The notes beneath the pieces were generated by a model, which did not search any database, was not told the DNA's origin, and worked only from the letters and a program-made list of their open reading frames with translations. 64,000 bases of DNA. Origin: Bacillus pseudomycoides DSM 12442 (GTDB taxonomy: Bacteria; Bacillota; Bacilli; Bacillales; Bacillaceae_G). Position numbers and translations under genes: made by a program. Of this stretch, positions 17,966 through 27,241 are shown in pieces. The DNA lies in assembly GCF_000161455.1 (NCBI RefSeq), contig NZ_CM000745.1:437447-501446 (forward strand). The letters are read 5' to 3'. Numbering within the stretch: the stretch's first letter is position 1; every line of letters begins with the position of its first letter.

Positions 17966-18067
17966 TTTTTAACATTCTTTAAAGATGGTAAGAAGCGAGA
18001 AATATCTTAGGAAGGCTATTTATATCAGCATTATTTCGTAAAAGCATAATAAAAATCATGTATTTTT

Positions 18068-18162
18068 ATCCCGCATTAACGGGCAGTAAGACCCCCACCG
18101 AAAACAAAGAAGTTAGGTGGGGGATCAAGACCCCCACTGATTAAAATTTCACTTTATTTAGT
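18068..18162 (+). repeat. hairpin repeat family R2, copy 2 (internally shortened)
   Basis: Same start (TTATCCCGCATTAACGGGCA) and end (CCCCCACTGATTAAAATTTCACTTTATTTA) as copy 1, but the central part is missing, leaving the single hairpin CCCCCACC/GGTGGGGG. It ends about 45 bases before the response regulator start at 18208, so it lies in that gene's promoter or leader. Confidence 0.8.
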
Positions 18163-18207
18163 GTGCTGTTATCGCAGTTTTTATAAGGAACAGAGGAGAC
18201 TTAATGT

Positions 18208-18921
18208 ATGAAAAAAAGAATTGTAATCATAGAAGATGAAGATAATATCCGAGAAATATGTAAACGGTACTTGGAAAGAGAAGGATATGAAGTATACACC
18301 GCTGTAAACGGAACAGAAGGTTGGAATGTATTTCAGCAATATCAACCAGATTTAATTATTCTAGACTTGATGATGCCGAAAAAAGATGGCTGGGAATTAT
18401 GTGAGGAAATTCGCCAATACTCTAATGTCCCTATTATTATGTTAACCGCTAGAGGAGAAGAAAGAGATCGAATTTTAGGATTAACAATGGGCGCGGATGA
18501 TTATGTGACAAAGCCGTTTTCACCTCGTGAATTAGTATTAAGGGTGCAAATTATATTAAGAAGAGGAAATCAAGCAACGATACAAGAGAAAGAACCTGTA
18601 TCAGAAATGATAGAGTTCCTAGATTTGAAGATTGATCCAACGAAAAGACGTGTATTTGTTTGTGGACATGAAATTGAGTTAACAGTGAAAGAATTTGAGG
18701 TACTTTATATAATGGCAAAACATCCAAAACAAGTATTCTCACGATCTCAACTTCTTGAACAGATATGGAATTTTGAGTATGAAGGGTGCACAAATGCAGT
18801 AACTGTGTTAATGAGTCGTCTACGTGAAAAATTGGAGAAGCATACAACAAAGAATCGTTGGATTCATACAGTTTGGGGCATAGGATATCGCTTTGAGCCA
18901 GATGGAGGAAATGAAACATGA
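18208..18921 (+). CDS. OmpR/PhoB-family response regulator
   Basis: The 237-residue protein has a receiver domain (1-120: IEDEDNIREICKRYLEREGY, phospho-acceptor Asp in DLIILDLMMPKKDG, Lys in DDYVTKPFSPREL) and a winged-helix DNA-binding domain (about 135-232, ending WIHTVWGIGYRFEP). It overlaps the kinase gene by four bases (ATGA), so the two are a translationally coupled pair. The toxin-like gene 170 bases beyond the kinase is the likely target. Hairpin repeats occupy its upstream region. Confidence 0.92.
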   Translation: MKKRIVIIEDEDNIREICKRYLEREGYEVYTAVNGTEGWNVFQQYQPDLIILDLMMPKKDGWELCEEIRQYSNVPIIMLTARGEERDRILGLTMGADDYVTKPFSPRELVLRVQIILRRGNQATIQEKEPVSEMIEFLDLKIDPTKRRVFVCGHEIELTVKEFEVLYIMAKHPKQVFSRSQLLEQIWNFEYEGCTNAVTVLMSRLREKLEKHTTKNRWIHTVWGIGYRFEPDGGNET

Positions 18922-19976
18922 AGTTACGGAATCAATTGTTATTGATGAATTTATTAAGCACGGGAATCATAGTAATTTCGATCTGGTATAGTGACAGAAG
19001 AATGTTACTTAGACCGGAACAAACACGGCTATTAATAGGAATTGTGATGGTAGCGATGATTCTTTCAACGATTATTTACTGGTTAATGACACGTCCTATT
19101 ATGAGATCTATTCAAAATTTAATTGCATTAACGAAACAATTTAGTGATAGACACTTTGAAACGATGTATATAATCGGGAAAGAACCAGAAGAGTTTAAAG
19201 AATTAGCGACAGCTTTTCAACAAATGGCTAAAAAATTAGAAGAAAGCTTTACTAAGTTAGAACAAGGAGAAAAAGCACGTACAGAACTAATTGCGAATAT
19301 TTCCCATGATTTACGAACCCCTATGGCTAGCATACAATTGATGATAGAAGCGTTACAAGATGGTTTAATTGAAGATCCTAATATGAAAATGCAGTATCTA
19401 ACAACAATCCTAAACGAAATTCAAAGATTAAGTGGATTAATTAATAATTTGTTTGAGCTTTCTAAGCTAGAACTTGGACAAGGAGCCTTTCATCCCAGTT
19501 TAACACATGTGGACAGCATTCTATTAGAAGTACTAGATTCCCATGCGATCTTATTGAAGGACAAAAATATCCATTTGCAATTGCACGTTTCGGATACATT
19601 GCCACGACTTTGGATTATGCCATGTAAAATAGTGCGGGTTATCAGTAATTTGTTACATAATGCGATTCGGCATTCCCCCACATTTGGAACAATCGAGTTA
19701 ATTGTGGAGGAAAATAAACAAAAACAGCAAGTTACATTCATTTTGCGTGATGAAGGGGAAGGGATTTCTTACGATGATCAATTACGTATATTTGAACGTT
19801 TTTTCAGAACAGATCCATCAAGAAGTTCACAATCTGGAGGGTCTGGACTTGGACTCGCCATTGCAAAATCACTAGTTGAAATACACAAAGGAGAAATTGG
19901 TGTTCAAGATCGTTCGGATGGGAAACAGGGATGTGAATTTTGGTTTACTCTTCCCATTGCATCAGAAAAGAAATAA
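18918..19976 (+). CDS. sensor histidine kinase, short-loop membrane type
   Basis: The 352-residue kinase has two N-terminal helices (about 6-24 and 38-58) separated by only some 13 residues, so there is hardly any extracellular sensor. A HAMP-like segment follows, then the phospho-acceptor His in ELIANISHDLRTPMAS (near 131), an N box NLLHNAIRHSP, G1 DEGEGIS, and G2 SGGSGLGLAIAKS. Such short-loop kinases usually sense membrane stress or antibiotics or work with an accessory protein. Paired with the regulator before it. Confidence 0.92.
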   Translation: MKLRNQLLLMNLLSTGIIVISIWYSDRRMLLRPEQTRLLIGIVMVAMILSTIIYWLMTRPIMRSIQNLIALTKQFSDRHFETMYIIGKEPEEFKELATAFQQMAKKLEESFTKLEQGEKARTELIANISHDLRTPMASIQLMIEALQDGLIEDPNMKMQYLTTILNEIQRLSGLINNLFELSKLELGQGAFHPSLTHVDSILLEVLDSHAILLKDKNIHLQLHVSDTLPRLWIMPCKIVRVISNLLHNAIRHSPTFGTIELIVEENKQKQQVTFILRDEGEGISYDDQLRIFERFFRTDPSRSSQSGGSGLGLAIAKSLVEIHKGEIGVQDRSDGKQGCEFWFTLPIASEKK

Positions 19977-20090
19977 TACGGTTGAAAGACTTTTGTAACA
20001 TTTATGAGAGAGAAATGAAAGATTTGTTAGCTATGATGAAGTTAATCTTACTAGTAGATGTTCTAACTCATCTAGAAAACAAGGAGAAAA

Positions 20091-22400
20091 ATGACGATGA
20101 AGAAATTAAAACCAACACTTAGTGTATTAGGTAGTGTAACAATGGCACTGACTTTGGCATCCCCTGCGTTAGCTGAAACAACACCTGAACAAGACGGAAA
20201 AGTGGAAACTTTTAAAGAAAATAAAAATATGAAGGAAGGGCAAAATATTATCTATGATGGTTCTGAAAAAAAGGGAATCATAATTATGGAAGAGCCTCAG
20301 GAAAATAATGACTGGGATAATGATGGCATTCCTAATGATGTAGAAGAAAAAGGGTTTAAAATTGTATTTAATAAAAAGACAGGGAAAAATGAAGCCCAAC
20401 CATGGGATCAACAGCAAGACTTTGGTGAAAAGAGATTTATAACAAATCCTAGGAGTGCAAACTCAGATGGAGATCCTTTTACAGATAGCTATGAAGTGGA
20501 GCATTATGGCAGTGATTCTGATGTAGATTTCAATCCCATGATTGCGAATGTGCCAAATCTACAAATTGCTGTAAAACGCATCGATATTACTCCAGTTGCT
20601 AGTATTACAGATTCAAATGGTGAATCACGTACTAAGAGTTGGGAAAAAAGTTTATCGGTACAACATTCTTTTAATGTAGGTTTAGCTGGTGAAGCCGGTG
20701 CTGAGGGATCAGCAGCGGGTCCTGTACCTTCAGGAAAAGGATCGTTAAATGTGGGGTATGGTTATTCTAATACAAAAACAGAAACAGAAAGTATTTCTAA
20801 TAGTTTTGATTGGTCAACAGCAACAACTGTTGATTCAGCTAAAGCAGCAAATGTGCGCTTCCATCTAGAATATAAAAATACGGGTACAGCATCTGCTGGG
20901 GATGTTTCACCTCACTTTAACATTCGATTAGGAAATAAAATTATCAATACTGTAAAGGCAACACAAGACCGTTATAAGGCAAACTTGTTAACTACAGAAA
21001 AAGGTGGAAACAATAAAACTGAAATTCTAATGGACAGTGTAGAAGGTCAAGCGGATGTGAAAATTTCCCTAACACTGGATGAATTAAAAGCAGTAGAACA
21101 AGGGGCACCTCTTTCTATTGAAGTATTGCCTACTAGTACGATGAATGTGTATACAATGAAAGATGGGAAATTTGAAAATTTAGGAGATTGGGCGCATTTT
21201 GCGTCTAATGTAAATGCTTCTACTACATTAGTAGAAACAAATTTGGGTTCTATACCAAAATTTAGAGTGTATACACCAAAAAAGGATAAAACAAAACCTG
21301 CTAGCGTTGATCATAATCTTTCATTGGACGAATTTTTTAAAAATAGCGGGATAGATAGTTATGCTTGGACAGCAAACGCTGTAGTAAATGGTCAGCTAAA
21401 CAAAAATCTAGTTCGTTATGGTCCAAATCGTTCTCTTTTAGAACGAGGTGTGAACCTTGGTTTCTTTGATAACCGCGTACTACGACCAACTCTATCATAT
21501 AGCAGTTATGATTATAGCAAGAAAAAGATTTACGCATCGGTTATACCAGGTTTATTTAATATAAGTGAAGAAATCTTTGTTACGGTTAATAATAAAGAAG
21601 GTAAGCAACAAAAGGTAAAATTAGTTCGAAATAAGAATTCAAATGTGTATGAATCTAAAGAGAATGAACCTGTAGACTTAGCAGTAAACAAAAGAGCTCT
21701 TGGAGAAACCCCAGTTAAGTTTGAACTCAATGATGTCCAAAATAATAAAACTGAAGTTTCTGTGCCTCTTGTTTCAAATAAAAGCTATCTAGAGGCTATC
21801 GATAAATTAGTAGTAGATAATTCCGGAGAACCTATTCTAGAAGGAAAACAGTACTATTTGAAGACGAATGTTAACATACGTGAAGGTGTACAGGAGGATT
21901 GGCACATTGGTTTAAGCCAAACAATTAATGGGCGATATGTACACTTTTCACCTCAGTCCAATTGGGATAGATTGAGACTCGGTCCTATACAAAAAGCAAT
22001 ACATGGAGCAGACATTCAAGCAACACCAGTAATGATAGAAAGAAAAGGACAGCCTAAACCAGGACAACCATTCAAAAAAGATGAAGAAGTGTTCCTTAAG
22101 TTTACTAACAGTAGTTATAGTGGTTACCAGTATTTAAATATTGGAAATGGTTATGATTATAACTGGTTAGATACTGAAAACAATAGATCTTCTATTAAAT
22201 TAGACAAGCTTCCTAATGAGAAGAGTTTCTATCTAAAATCTGATTCTACTTATATCACATTTAGACAAAATAATTGGACTGCTAGTGTCGCAGATAATGG
22301 TAGCGCCCCAGTTGTAGCTTCTAGTGAGTTTATTTTAAAACCTGAGCATACAAATTCACCAGGTAATAACCATAAATGGGAATTAGAAAGCATTAAGTAA
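20091..22400 (+). CDS. PA/Vip1-like binding and pore-forming toxin component, without PA20/PA14 domain
   Basis: The 769-residue secreted protein has a signal peptide ending at about residue 28 (SPALA-ET). At 74-84 it has the calcium-binding motif DWDNDGIPND of the binary-toxin B family, followed by NPRSANSDGDPFTDSYEVEHY, then the pore domain: membrane-insertion loop near 195-225 (Gly/Ala/Ser-rich), the segment RFHLEYKNTGTA near 256-267, and VNASTTLVETN. These align to anthrax protective antigen, iota Ib and Vip1. The PA14/PA20 region and the furin site that normally precede the DxDxDG motif are absent. At the position aligned to PA Phe427 (phi clamp) I read Gln320. The C-terminal 250 residues look like beta-rich binding domains. 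No ADP-ribosylating A component is encoded nearby. The start may be 20091 or 20097. Ribosome site AAGGAG. Confidence 0.85.
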   Translation: MTMKKLKPTLSVLGSVTMALTLASPALAETTPEQDGKVETFKENKNMKEGQNIIYDGSEKKGIIIMEEPQENNDWDNDGIPNDVEEKGFKIVFNKKTGKNEAQPWDQQQDFGEKRFITNPRSANSDGDPFTDSYEVEHYGSDSDVDFNPMIANVPNLQIAVKRIDITPVASITDSNGESRTKSWEKSLSVQHSFNVGLAGEAGAEGSAAGPVPSGKGSLNVGYGYSNTKTETESISNSFDWSTATTVDSAKAANVRFHLEYKNTGTASAGDVSPHFNIRLGNKIINTVKATQDRYKANLLTTEKGGNNKTEILMDSVEGQADVKISLTLDELKAVEQGAPLSIEVLPTSTMNVYTMKDGKFENLGDWAHFASNVNASTTLVETNLGSIPKFRVYTPKKDKTKPASVDHNLSLDEFFKNSGIDSYAWTANAVVNGQLNKNLVRYGPNRSLLERGVNLGFFDNRVLRPTLSYSSYDYSKKKIYASVIPGLFNISEEIFVTVNNKEGKQQKVKLVRNKNSNVYESKENEPVDLAVNKRALGETPVKFELNDVQNNKTEVSVPLVSNKSYLEAIDKLVVDNSGEPILEGKQYYLKTNVNIREGVQEDWHIGLSQTINGRYVHFSPQSNWDRLRLGPIQKAIHGADIQATPVMIERKGQPKPGQPFKKDEEVFLKFTNSSYSGYQYLNIGNGYDYNWLDTENNRSSIKLDKLPNEKSFYLKSDSTYITFRQNNWTASVADNGSAPVVASSEFILKPEHTNSPGNNHKWELESIK

Positions 22401-22503
22401 AGTAAGAGATTATAAGGCCGCAAGTATGGTTTTAGAAAACTTAGTGAGCTATGCATATTTGAAAGCTACGTGCGGTAACAATTAATAAAAGTTAAGTTTA
22501 TCT

Positions 22504-22632
22504 CGTTATTTGCGCGGGCAGTAATACTCCTGCCTAAAAACAAAGAGTATTACTGCCCGTAAAATGCTAGTTGGTGAGGACTGATAATCAGTGGGAATGA
22601 AGAGTTTGCCACTGATTATCAGTCCTCACCTA
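22504..22632 (+). repeat. hairpin repeat family R2, copy 3, behind the toxin gene
   Basis: CGGGCAGTAATACTC pairs with GAGTATTACTGCCCG (22515-22559), and GGTGAGGACTGATAATCAGT plus GG pairs perfectly with its complement ending at 22630 (22-bp stem, loop GAATGAAGAGTTTG). Preceded by TATCTCGTTATTTG. No T run follows, but the hairpins are strong enough to protect or end the toxin mRNA. Confidence 0.8.
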
Positions 22633-22756
22633 TGAAATCTTACAAACCTGTCATCTTTATGTAAGGTTATTAGATAGTTCATTTATTATTTTAATGTGAT
22701 AATAAAGGTATAAGAAATACCAGTAAATTTTTAGATATTATAGGAGAGTGTCAGTG

Positions 22757-23068
22757 ATGATTATAACAACAACTTCAACGATTCAAGGAAAAGAAATTAT
22801 TGAGTATATCGATATTGTAAACGGTGAAGCGATTATGGGTGCAAATATTGTACGTGATCTATTTGCTTCTGTTCGTGACGTTGTCGGTGGCCGTTCTGGT
22901 GCATATGAAAGTAAATTAAAAGAAGCACGTGATATTGCAATGGAAGAGATGAAAACTCTTGCGAAGCAAAAAGGTGCAAATGCAATTGTTGGTATTGATG
23001 TAGACTACGAAGTCGTTCGTGATGGAATGTTAATGGTTGCTGTTAGTGGTACAGCTGTACGTGTATAA
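22757..23068 (+). CDS. UPF0145/YbjQ family protein
   Basis: The 103-residue cytoplasmic protein matches the YbjQ/UPF0145 family (about 105 residues): TTTSTIQGKEIIEYIDIVNG at the start, GANIVRDLFASVRDVVGGRS with the typical GGRSG, then EEMKTLAKQKGANAIVGIDV and VAVSGTAV. The family forms pentamers, and its molecular role is unknown. The ATG at 22757 is chosen because the family begins near MI.TTT. AGGAGA precedes it. Single gene. Confidence 0.9.
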   Translation: MIITTTSTIQGKEIIEYIDIVNGEAIMGANIVRDLFASVRDVVGGRSGAYESKLKEARDIAMEEMKTLAKQKGANAIVGIDVDYEVVRDGMLMVAVSGTAVRV

Positions 23069-23087
23069 AATAAAAAGTATAATTGCT

Positions 23088-23120
23088 AAAGTACCTTGTT
23101 AAGAGTGAGGTACTTTTTCT
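23088..23120 (+). terminator. terminator after the YbjQ-like gene
   Basis: AAAGTACCT pairs with AGGTACTTT, loop TGTTAAGAGTG, T run. Confidence 0.75.
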
Positions 23121-23290
23121 TTTTTGTAAAATTAGAAAGGTGAAACACCTGAAAGGAAATAATATCTTATTTTCTTTAAGTTACTTTAGTGTTTTTTTGC
23201 ACCGTTAATATTTCCAATTATGGTATATTTTTTAGCGGAAGAAGATGTTCAATTCATAATAAATATATTTTTAATAAAAAGGAGAATATT

Positions 23291-23560
23291 TTGTTAAAAA
23301 AAAGTGGGGTAACTACAAGTATATCGATTTTAATACCAGTTTTATTGATCTTACTCATAGTTAACTTTATAAATGAAATTATTTTAACTGTATTTCAGGG
23401 GATTTCTCTTGTTTTACCTTTATTTCTTTGTCCTATTGGATTTATTTTAGCTATTTTTTCTTATAAAGTAGATAAAAATAATGGAGCAAAGATTGGGATC
23501 GTATTAAATGTGTTAGTATTCTTAATTCCTTTTATTTTGCTGATACGGGGAACGATGTGA
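23291..23560 (+). CDS. small membrane protein (about three helices)
   Basis: An 89-residue hydrophobic protein starting at TTG, with AAAGGAG six bases upstream, which makes this start better than the longer frame from 23189. Hydrophobic segments lie at about 10-32, 33-58 and 68-86, separated by the short polar loop SYKVDKNNGAK. The pattern recalls DUF4190-type Firmicute membrane proteins but is not decisive. Single gene, function unknown. Confidence 0.65.
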   Translation: MLKKSGVTTSISILIPVLLILLIVNFINEIILTVFQGISLVLPLFLCPIGFILAIFSYKVDKNNGAKIGIVLNVLVFLIPFILLIRGTM

Positions 23561-23713
23561 TTTCTATTTTGGTTATATTTAAATAGAGTTACCTTCTCTA
23601 AAGGGGAAAAACGTAGAAAGATCTTTGATAATTTTTGAGGGATTCTGGTGCAAGAAATATATGTGGTATATTCTCTTTTATTATATCTTTGCACCAGCCC
23701 GCCTTTTTAGACA

Positions 23714-24508
23714 CTATTTAGAAGTGTATTTCATTCCTTCTAGTCTATCTAGTACCCTTCTTTTCTTATAAAGCATCTTACCTACTTCAGCAATTTCTTC
23801 AATCGTTTTTCGATTTAAATAAGCACCAAAAATCATACCAGCAATGGGAATCATCTGAAATAGCTTCTTCCAACCGTAATTGTCACGATATACAGTAAAC
23901 ACTTCGCGCCATGATTTAATTTGGGACATACTGTCGTCGTGATTGACACGAGCATCAAAATGTTTTAATTCATGAAGAATGGTTTGTTTTCCTACAATAT
24001 CAGACGAGGAAAATTGTAAGCATTTTACGATAAATAATCTCTCTTGAATATCTTCAGGATTATAACCGTAGCAAATTGCAATTTCTTGCAGAATGTTTAG
24101 TGACATGCTTAAAACAGCTGGAATATCAATTGCTAGGGTGAAAATGCCACCAAAACCAGTTGTGGCCCCTTGTGCAGTTGCGACAGATTTTCTATTTTCG
24201 ATAATTTTATCAACGATTGTATCCATCTCACTTAAAAGGGATTTTTGAACATCTGTTAAAGAAGCTGCGTTTTCAAATTTCTTTATTGTTGTTTGTGGAT
24301 GAATTAAATATTTACTTCCAGAATTGAGATATTGAATGAGCTCATCTAGTAAAATATTAATTTTCTTATGGATAAACTTTGGAGTTAACTTATCAAGAAT
24401 AGTAAATGGAATTTTCCCCCACTTTTCAAAGAACCAAAGATCTTCCTGTTCTTTCTCCCATTTGTCAATGATTGCGATTTCCTGTAATAAAAGTTCTTTT
24501 GACTCCAT
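23714..24508 (-). CDS. EcsC family protein
   Basis: The 264-residue protein has the EcsC-family centre: VATAQGATTGFGGIFTLAID, then IPAVLSMSLNILQEIAICYG and YNPEDIQERLFIVKCL, and a later hydrophobic stretch IPIAGMIFGAYLNRKTIEEI. The family is named after the third gene of the B. subtilis ecs operon, but here there is no ABC transporter beside it. Membrane association is likely and the function unknown. It is convergent with the small membrane protein gene. Confidence 0.85.
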   Translation of the reverse strand: MESKELLLQEIAIIDKWEKEQEDLWFFEKWGKIPFTILDKLTPKFIHKKINILLDELIQYLNSGSKYLIHPQTTIKKFENAASLTDVQKSLLSEMDTIVDKIIENRKSVATAQGATTGFGGIFTLAIDIPAVLSMSLNILQEIAICYGYNPEDIQERLFIVKCLQFSSSDIVGKQTILHELKHFDARVNHDDSMSQIKSWREVFTVYRDNYGWKKLFQMIPIAGMIFGAYLNRKTIEEIAEVGKMLYKKRRVLDRLEGMKYTSK

Positions 24509-24869
24509 TTTTCGCCCTACTTTCTTATAACCGTGTCTTTCTATTTTACTGGGTATTTTTTGAATAATAAATAAAATTTAGCGTTTGTATTTATATTGGA
24601 TGCTGTAAATAAGAAAAAAAGATAAGAGAACCGGCTTGAAGGAAGTATAGAATTAGATAACGTAATACAGCATTTCAGTTGGGATTTCTTGTGTAGGAAG
24701 TAGATATACGAGTACAATAAATATGTTAGTTTTACTTAACTTTTAACATTTGAATAAGCTTAATTGATTTTTGTGAGGTATCCTTTTTTACTGATAAAGG
24801 GCTTAATCCATTTTTAGATATCAGTATTTTCTGTAAAAAAGAGACTTTAGTTCGAAAGTGGTGGATGAA
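24509..24869. other. divergent intergenic region, nothing specific seen
   Basis: AT-rich DNA between the minus-strand ecsC-like gene and the plus-strand ankyrin gene. It must hold both promoters, but I see no clear operator, hairpin or small gene. Confidence 0.5.
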
Positions 24870-25559
24870 ATGAATATACTGTTTGAAGCAATTAAGAGTA
24901 AAAATCTTGAAAAAGTGATAGGAGCTATGCCAAAGGTGGATATAAATGAACAAGATCAGTTTGGAAGAACTTCTTTGCATTACGTAATTGTAAAAAAGGC
25001 TCCTATTGAAATATTCAAAGAATTACTAGCCTTCGGGGCGAAAACAGGCATAACAGATCGTTTACATGAGTCAGTACTTACTAAAGCAATTAAGTTTAAT
25101 AATAAACAAGCTGTGAAGTGTTTAATCGAAAATGGAGTGGAACTGAATCATTCAGCCGGGATAAAGAAAACTCCTTGGTTTTTAGCAAGACATAATCCTG
25201 AAATAGCAGATTTATTATTGGAAACAAAAGGAGCTATTCGACTGAAATTAACAGAAAGCGAACAAGCAATCATCGATGGTTGTTTGTATGGAGAATCTGC
25301 TGAAGTAAATGTTTATTTGACTCAATTAAATACTCTGGAATTGTTACATGCTTTTGTATTACATTTTAATTGGGATGATGATTTACAGCTGATGAAAATG
25401 GTATTGCAACATGCTAATTGTCAGGAAATAACTGCTATTGAAATGTTTGATTTAGTAGATGGGGATTATTGGCTGAATCAGGGAGATAGTAGTGATGAAG
25501 AAAGGGAGTATGTAGATTTTGTACAACATCTTTTAAGGAGGTTTCCTAATATATTATAA
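24870..25559 (+). CDS. ankyrin repeat protein
   Basis: The 229-residue soluble protein has ankyrin-type repeats from about residue 5 to 110 (VDINEQDQFGRTSLHYVIV, ITDRLHESVLTKAIKFNN, LNHSAGIKKTPWFLAR) and a C-terminal helical region without repeats. A protein-protein interaction role is likely; partners are unknown. The start is not certain: ATG at 24870 or GTG at 24858, with only a weak GGTGG ribosome site. No signal peptide. Confidence 0.8.
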   Translation: MNILFEAIKSKNLEKVIGAMPKVDINEQDQFGRTSLHYVIVKKAPIEIFKELLAFGAKTGITDRLHESVLTKAIKFNNKQAVKCLIENGVELNHSAGIKKTPWFLARHNPEIADLLLETKGAIRLKLTESEQAIIDGCLYGESAEVNVYLTQLNTLELLHAFVLHFNWDDDLQLMKMVLQHANCQEITAIEMFDLVDGDYWLNQGDSSDEEREYVDFVQHLLRRFPNIL

Positions 25560-25630
25560 GCTATTTTTTCATATTGTGATCTTTGTATTAAGGAGATTAT
25601 ACAGAGTAATGGGCAATGAAAGTTAGGGGA

Positions 25631-27241
25631 ATGATTTTGAAGGTTAAAAAATTAAAATTACAGCCAAGAATTACATTGACGATTGGTACACTCATTTTCT
25701 TTGTTATTGTTTTAACGAGCTTTCTTTTTTACTATATTGTATCTGAAACGGTGGAAGAGCAAATTGGTAAAAGGGCATTACACGTTGCAAAAACAGTTGC
25801 TGCCATACCTGAAATTCAAGAAGCATTTCAGAAAGAAAACCCATCTGCTATTATTCAACCAATTGTTGAGAAAATAAGAGTAGAAACAGATGCCGATTTT
25901 ATCGTGGTAGGGAATAAAGATGGGATTCGTTATGCGCATCCTTTGCGAGAGAGAATCGGAAAAGAGATGGTTGGTGGGGATAACGAGGGGGTTTTAACGG
26001 ATGGGAAATCATATATTTCAAAAGCGACTGGGACGTTAGGTCTTTCTTTACGTGGGAAAGTACCAATTCGTGATCAGACTAATCATATTATCGGTGTTGT
26101 ATCTGTTGGTTTTTCTATGGAGGATATTCATGAAGTGGCAGAAGCATACGGTAAGAGAGTATTTTGGATTGCTATTGCTGGGTTAGTAATTGGAATATTT
26201 GGTTCTATATATTTAGCACGTAGTATAAAAAAATTAATGTTTGGTTTTGAACCAGAAGAAATTTCCTCTCTATATGAGGAACATAGTGCTATCATCCAAT
26301 CTGTACGGGAAGGAATTATGGTAATAGACAAAGAAGGTTGCATTCGTTTAGTCAATCAGGCGGCGTATGAAATTCTTTCTCTTGAAAAACATCAGACTAT
26401 CATTGGGGATTCTATTTTGAAAATTATTCCGAACTCCTCAATATTAGAAGTGCTCCGAACTGGAGAAGAGCAATTTGATCGATATTTAGATATAAGGGGA
26501 CAAGCTGTTATTGTAAATCGATTACCTATTAAAGTAAACAATGTGGTAATGGGAGTCGTTTCTAGTTTTCGCTTGAAGTCAGAAATGGATCAGTTAACTG
26601 AAGAACTATCTCAAGCGAGGCGTTATACAGAAGCACTTCGAGCGCAGACACATGAGTATAACAATCTTTTGTATACGCTTTCGGGTCTTATCCAATTAGA
26701 GTCATATGATGAAGCATTGGAGCTTATTCATAAAGAGACTGCTGTATACCAAGACTTTGTTCAGTTTATTATGGAACGTATACAAAATCCGTGGCTAGGT
26801 GGAATTTTAATAGGATTTTATAATCGAGCTAGAGAATTGAAAATTGATTTTATTTTAGATCGCGAGAGTAGTTTGCAAAAGTTAGGTTCGCATATTGATA
26901 GTAATCATGTTGTTTCTATTGTAGGTAATTTAATTACAAATGCATTTGAAGCAGTTGAATATAATCAGGGATATGAAAAGCAAGTTAGAATGTTTGTGAC
27001 AGATATTGGAGAAGAGATTGTCATTGAAGTTGAAGACTCAGGTCTTGGGATTGATGATGAGGTAATTACATGTATATTTGATAAAGGCTTTTCGACAAAA
27101 GAAGGAGAAAAACGAGGTTATGGGTTAGCAAAGGTAAAAGAGTTAGTTGAAGATTTAAATGGGAGTATGGCGCTAGAAAAAGGGGAGCTAGGTGGTGCAC
27201 TGTTTATAGTTGCATTGCCAAAGGAAAGAGGCGAATTGTAA
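25631..27241 (+). CDS. CitA/DcuS-type sensor histidine kinase for a carboxylate
   Basis: The 536-residue kinase has a transmembrane helix near 12-35, an extracellular PAS-like (sCache) sensor to about 165 with ADFIVVGNKDGIRYAHP and SKATGTLGLSLRGKVPI, a second helix (about 168-190), a cytoplasmic PAS domain (210-310) and a SpoOB-type dimerisation domain with the phospho-acceptor His in ALRAQTHEYNNLLYTLSG. The ATPase has NLITNAFEAVE, DSGLGID and RGYGLAKV. This is the citrate/malate/fumarate kinase group. The regulator gene overlaps its end by one base. The CitMHS transporter facing it suggests citrate or a related acid. The start is uncertain (25616, 25631 or TTG 25637). Paralogous to 51584. 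Confidence 0.9.
   Translation: MILKVKKLKLQPRITLTIGTLIFFVIVLTSFLFYYIVSETVEEQIGKRALHVAKTVAAIPEIQEAFQKENPSAIIQPIVEKIRVETDADFIVVGNKDGIRYAHPLRERIGKEMVGGDNEGVLTDGKSYISKATGTLGLSLRGKVPIRDQTNHIIGVVSVGFSMEDIHEVAEAYGKRVFWIAIAGLVIGIFGSIYLARSIKKLMFGFEPEEISSLYEEHSAIIQSVREGIMVIDKEGCIRLVNQAAYEILSLEKHQTIIGDSILKIIPNSSILEVLRTGEEQFDRYLDIRGQAVIVNRLPIKVNNVVMGVVSSFRLKSEMDQLTEELSQARRYTEALRAQTHEYNNLLYTLSGLIQLESYDEALELIHKETAVYQDFVQFIMERIQNPWLGGILIGFYNRARELKIDFILDRESSLQKLGSHIDSNHVVSIVGNLITNAFEAVEYNQGYEKQVRMFVTDIGEEIVIEVEDSGLGIDDEVITCIFDKGFSTKEGEKRGYGLAKVKELVEDLNGSMALEKGELGGALFIVALPKERGEL

Noticed and set aside
19940..20122. 60-codon frame between the kinase and the toxin gene
   Set aside because: It overlaps the end of the kinase gene and the start of the toxin gene in another frame and lacks a ribosome site.
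20091..22400. A binary toxin with its enzymatic A subunit encoded nearby
   Set aside because: No ADP-ribosyltransferase-like gene lies on either side. The neighbours are a two-component system and a YbjQ-like gene.
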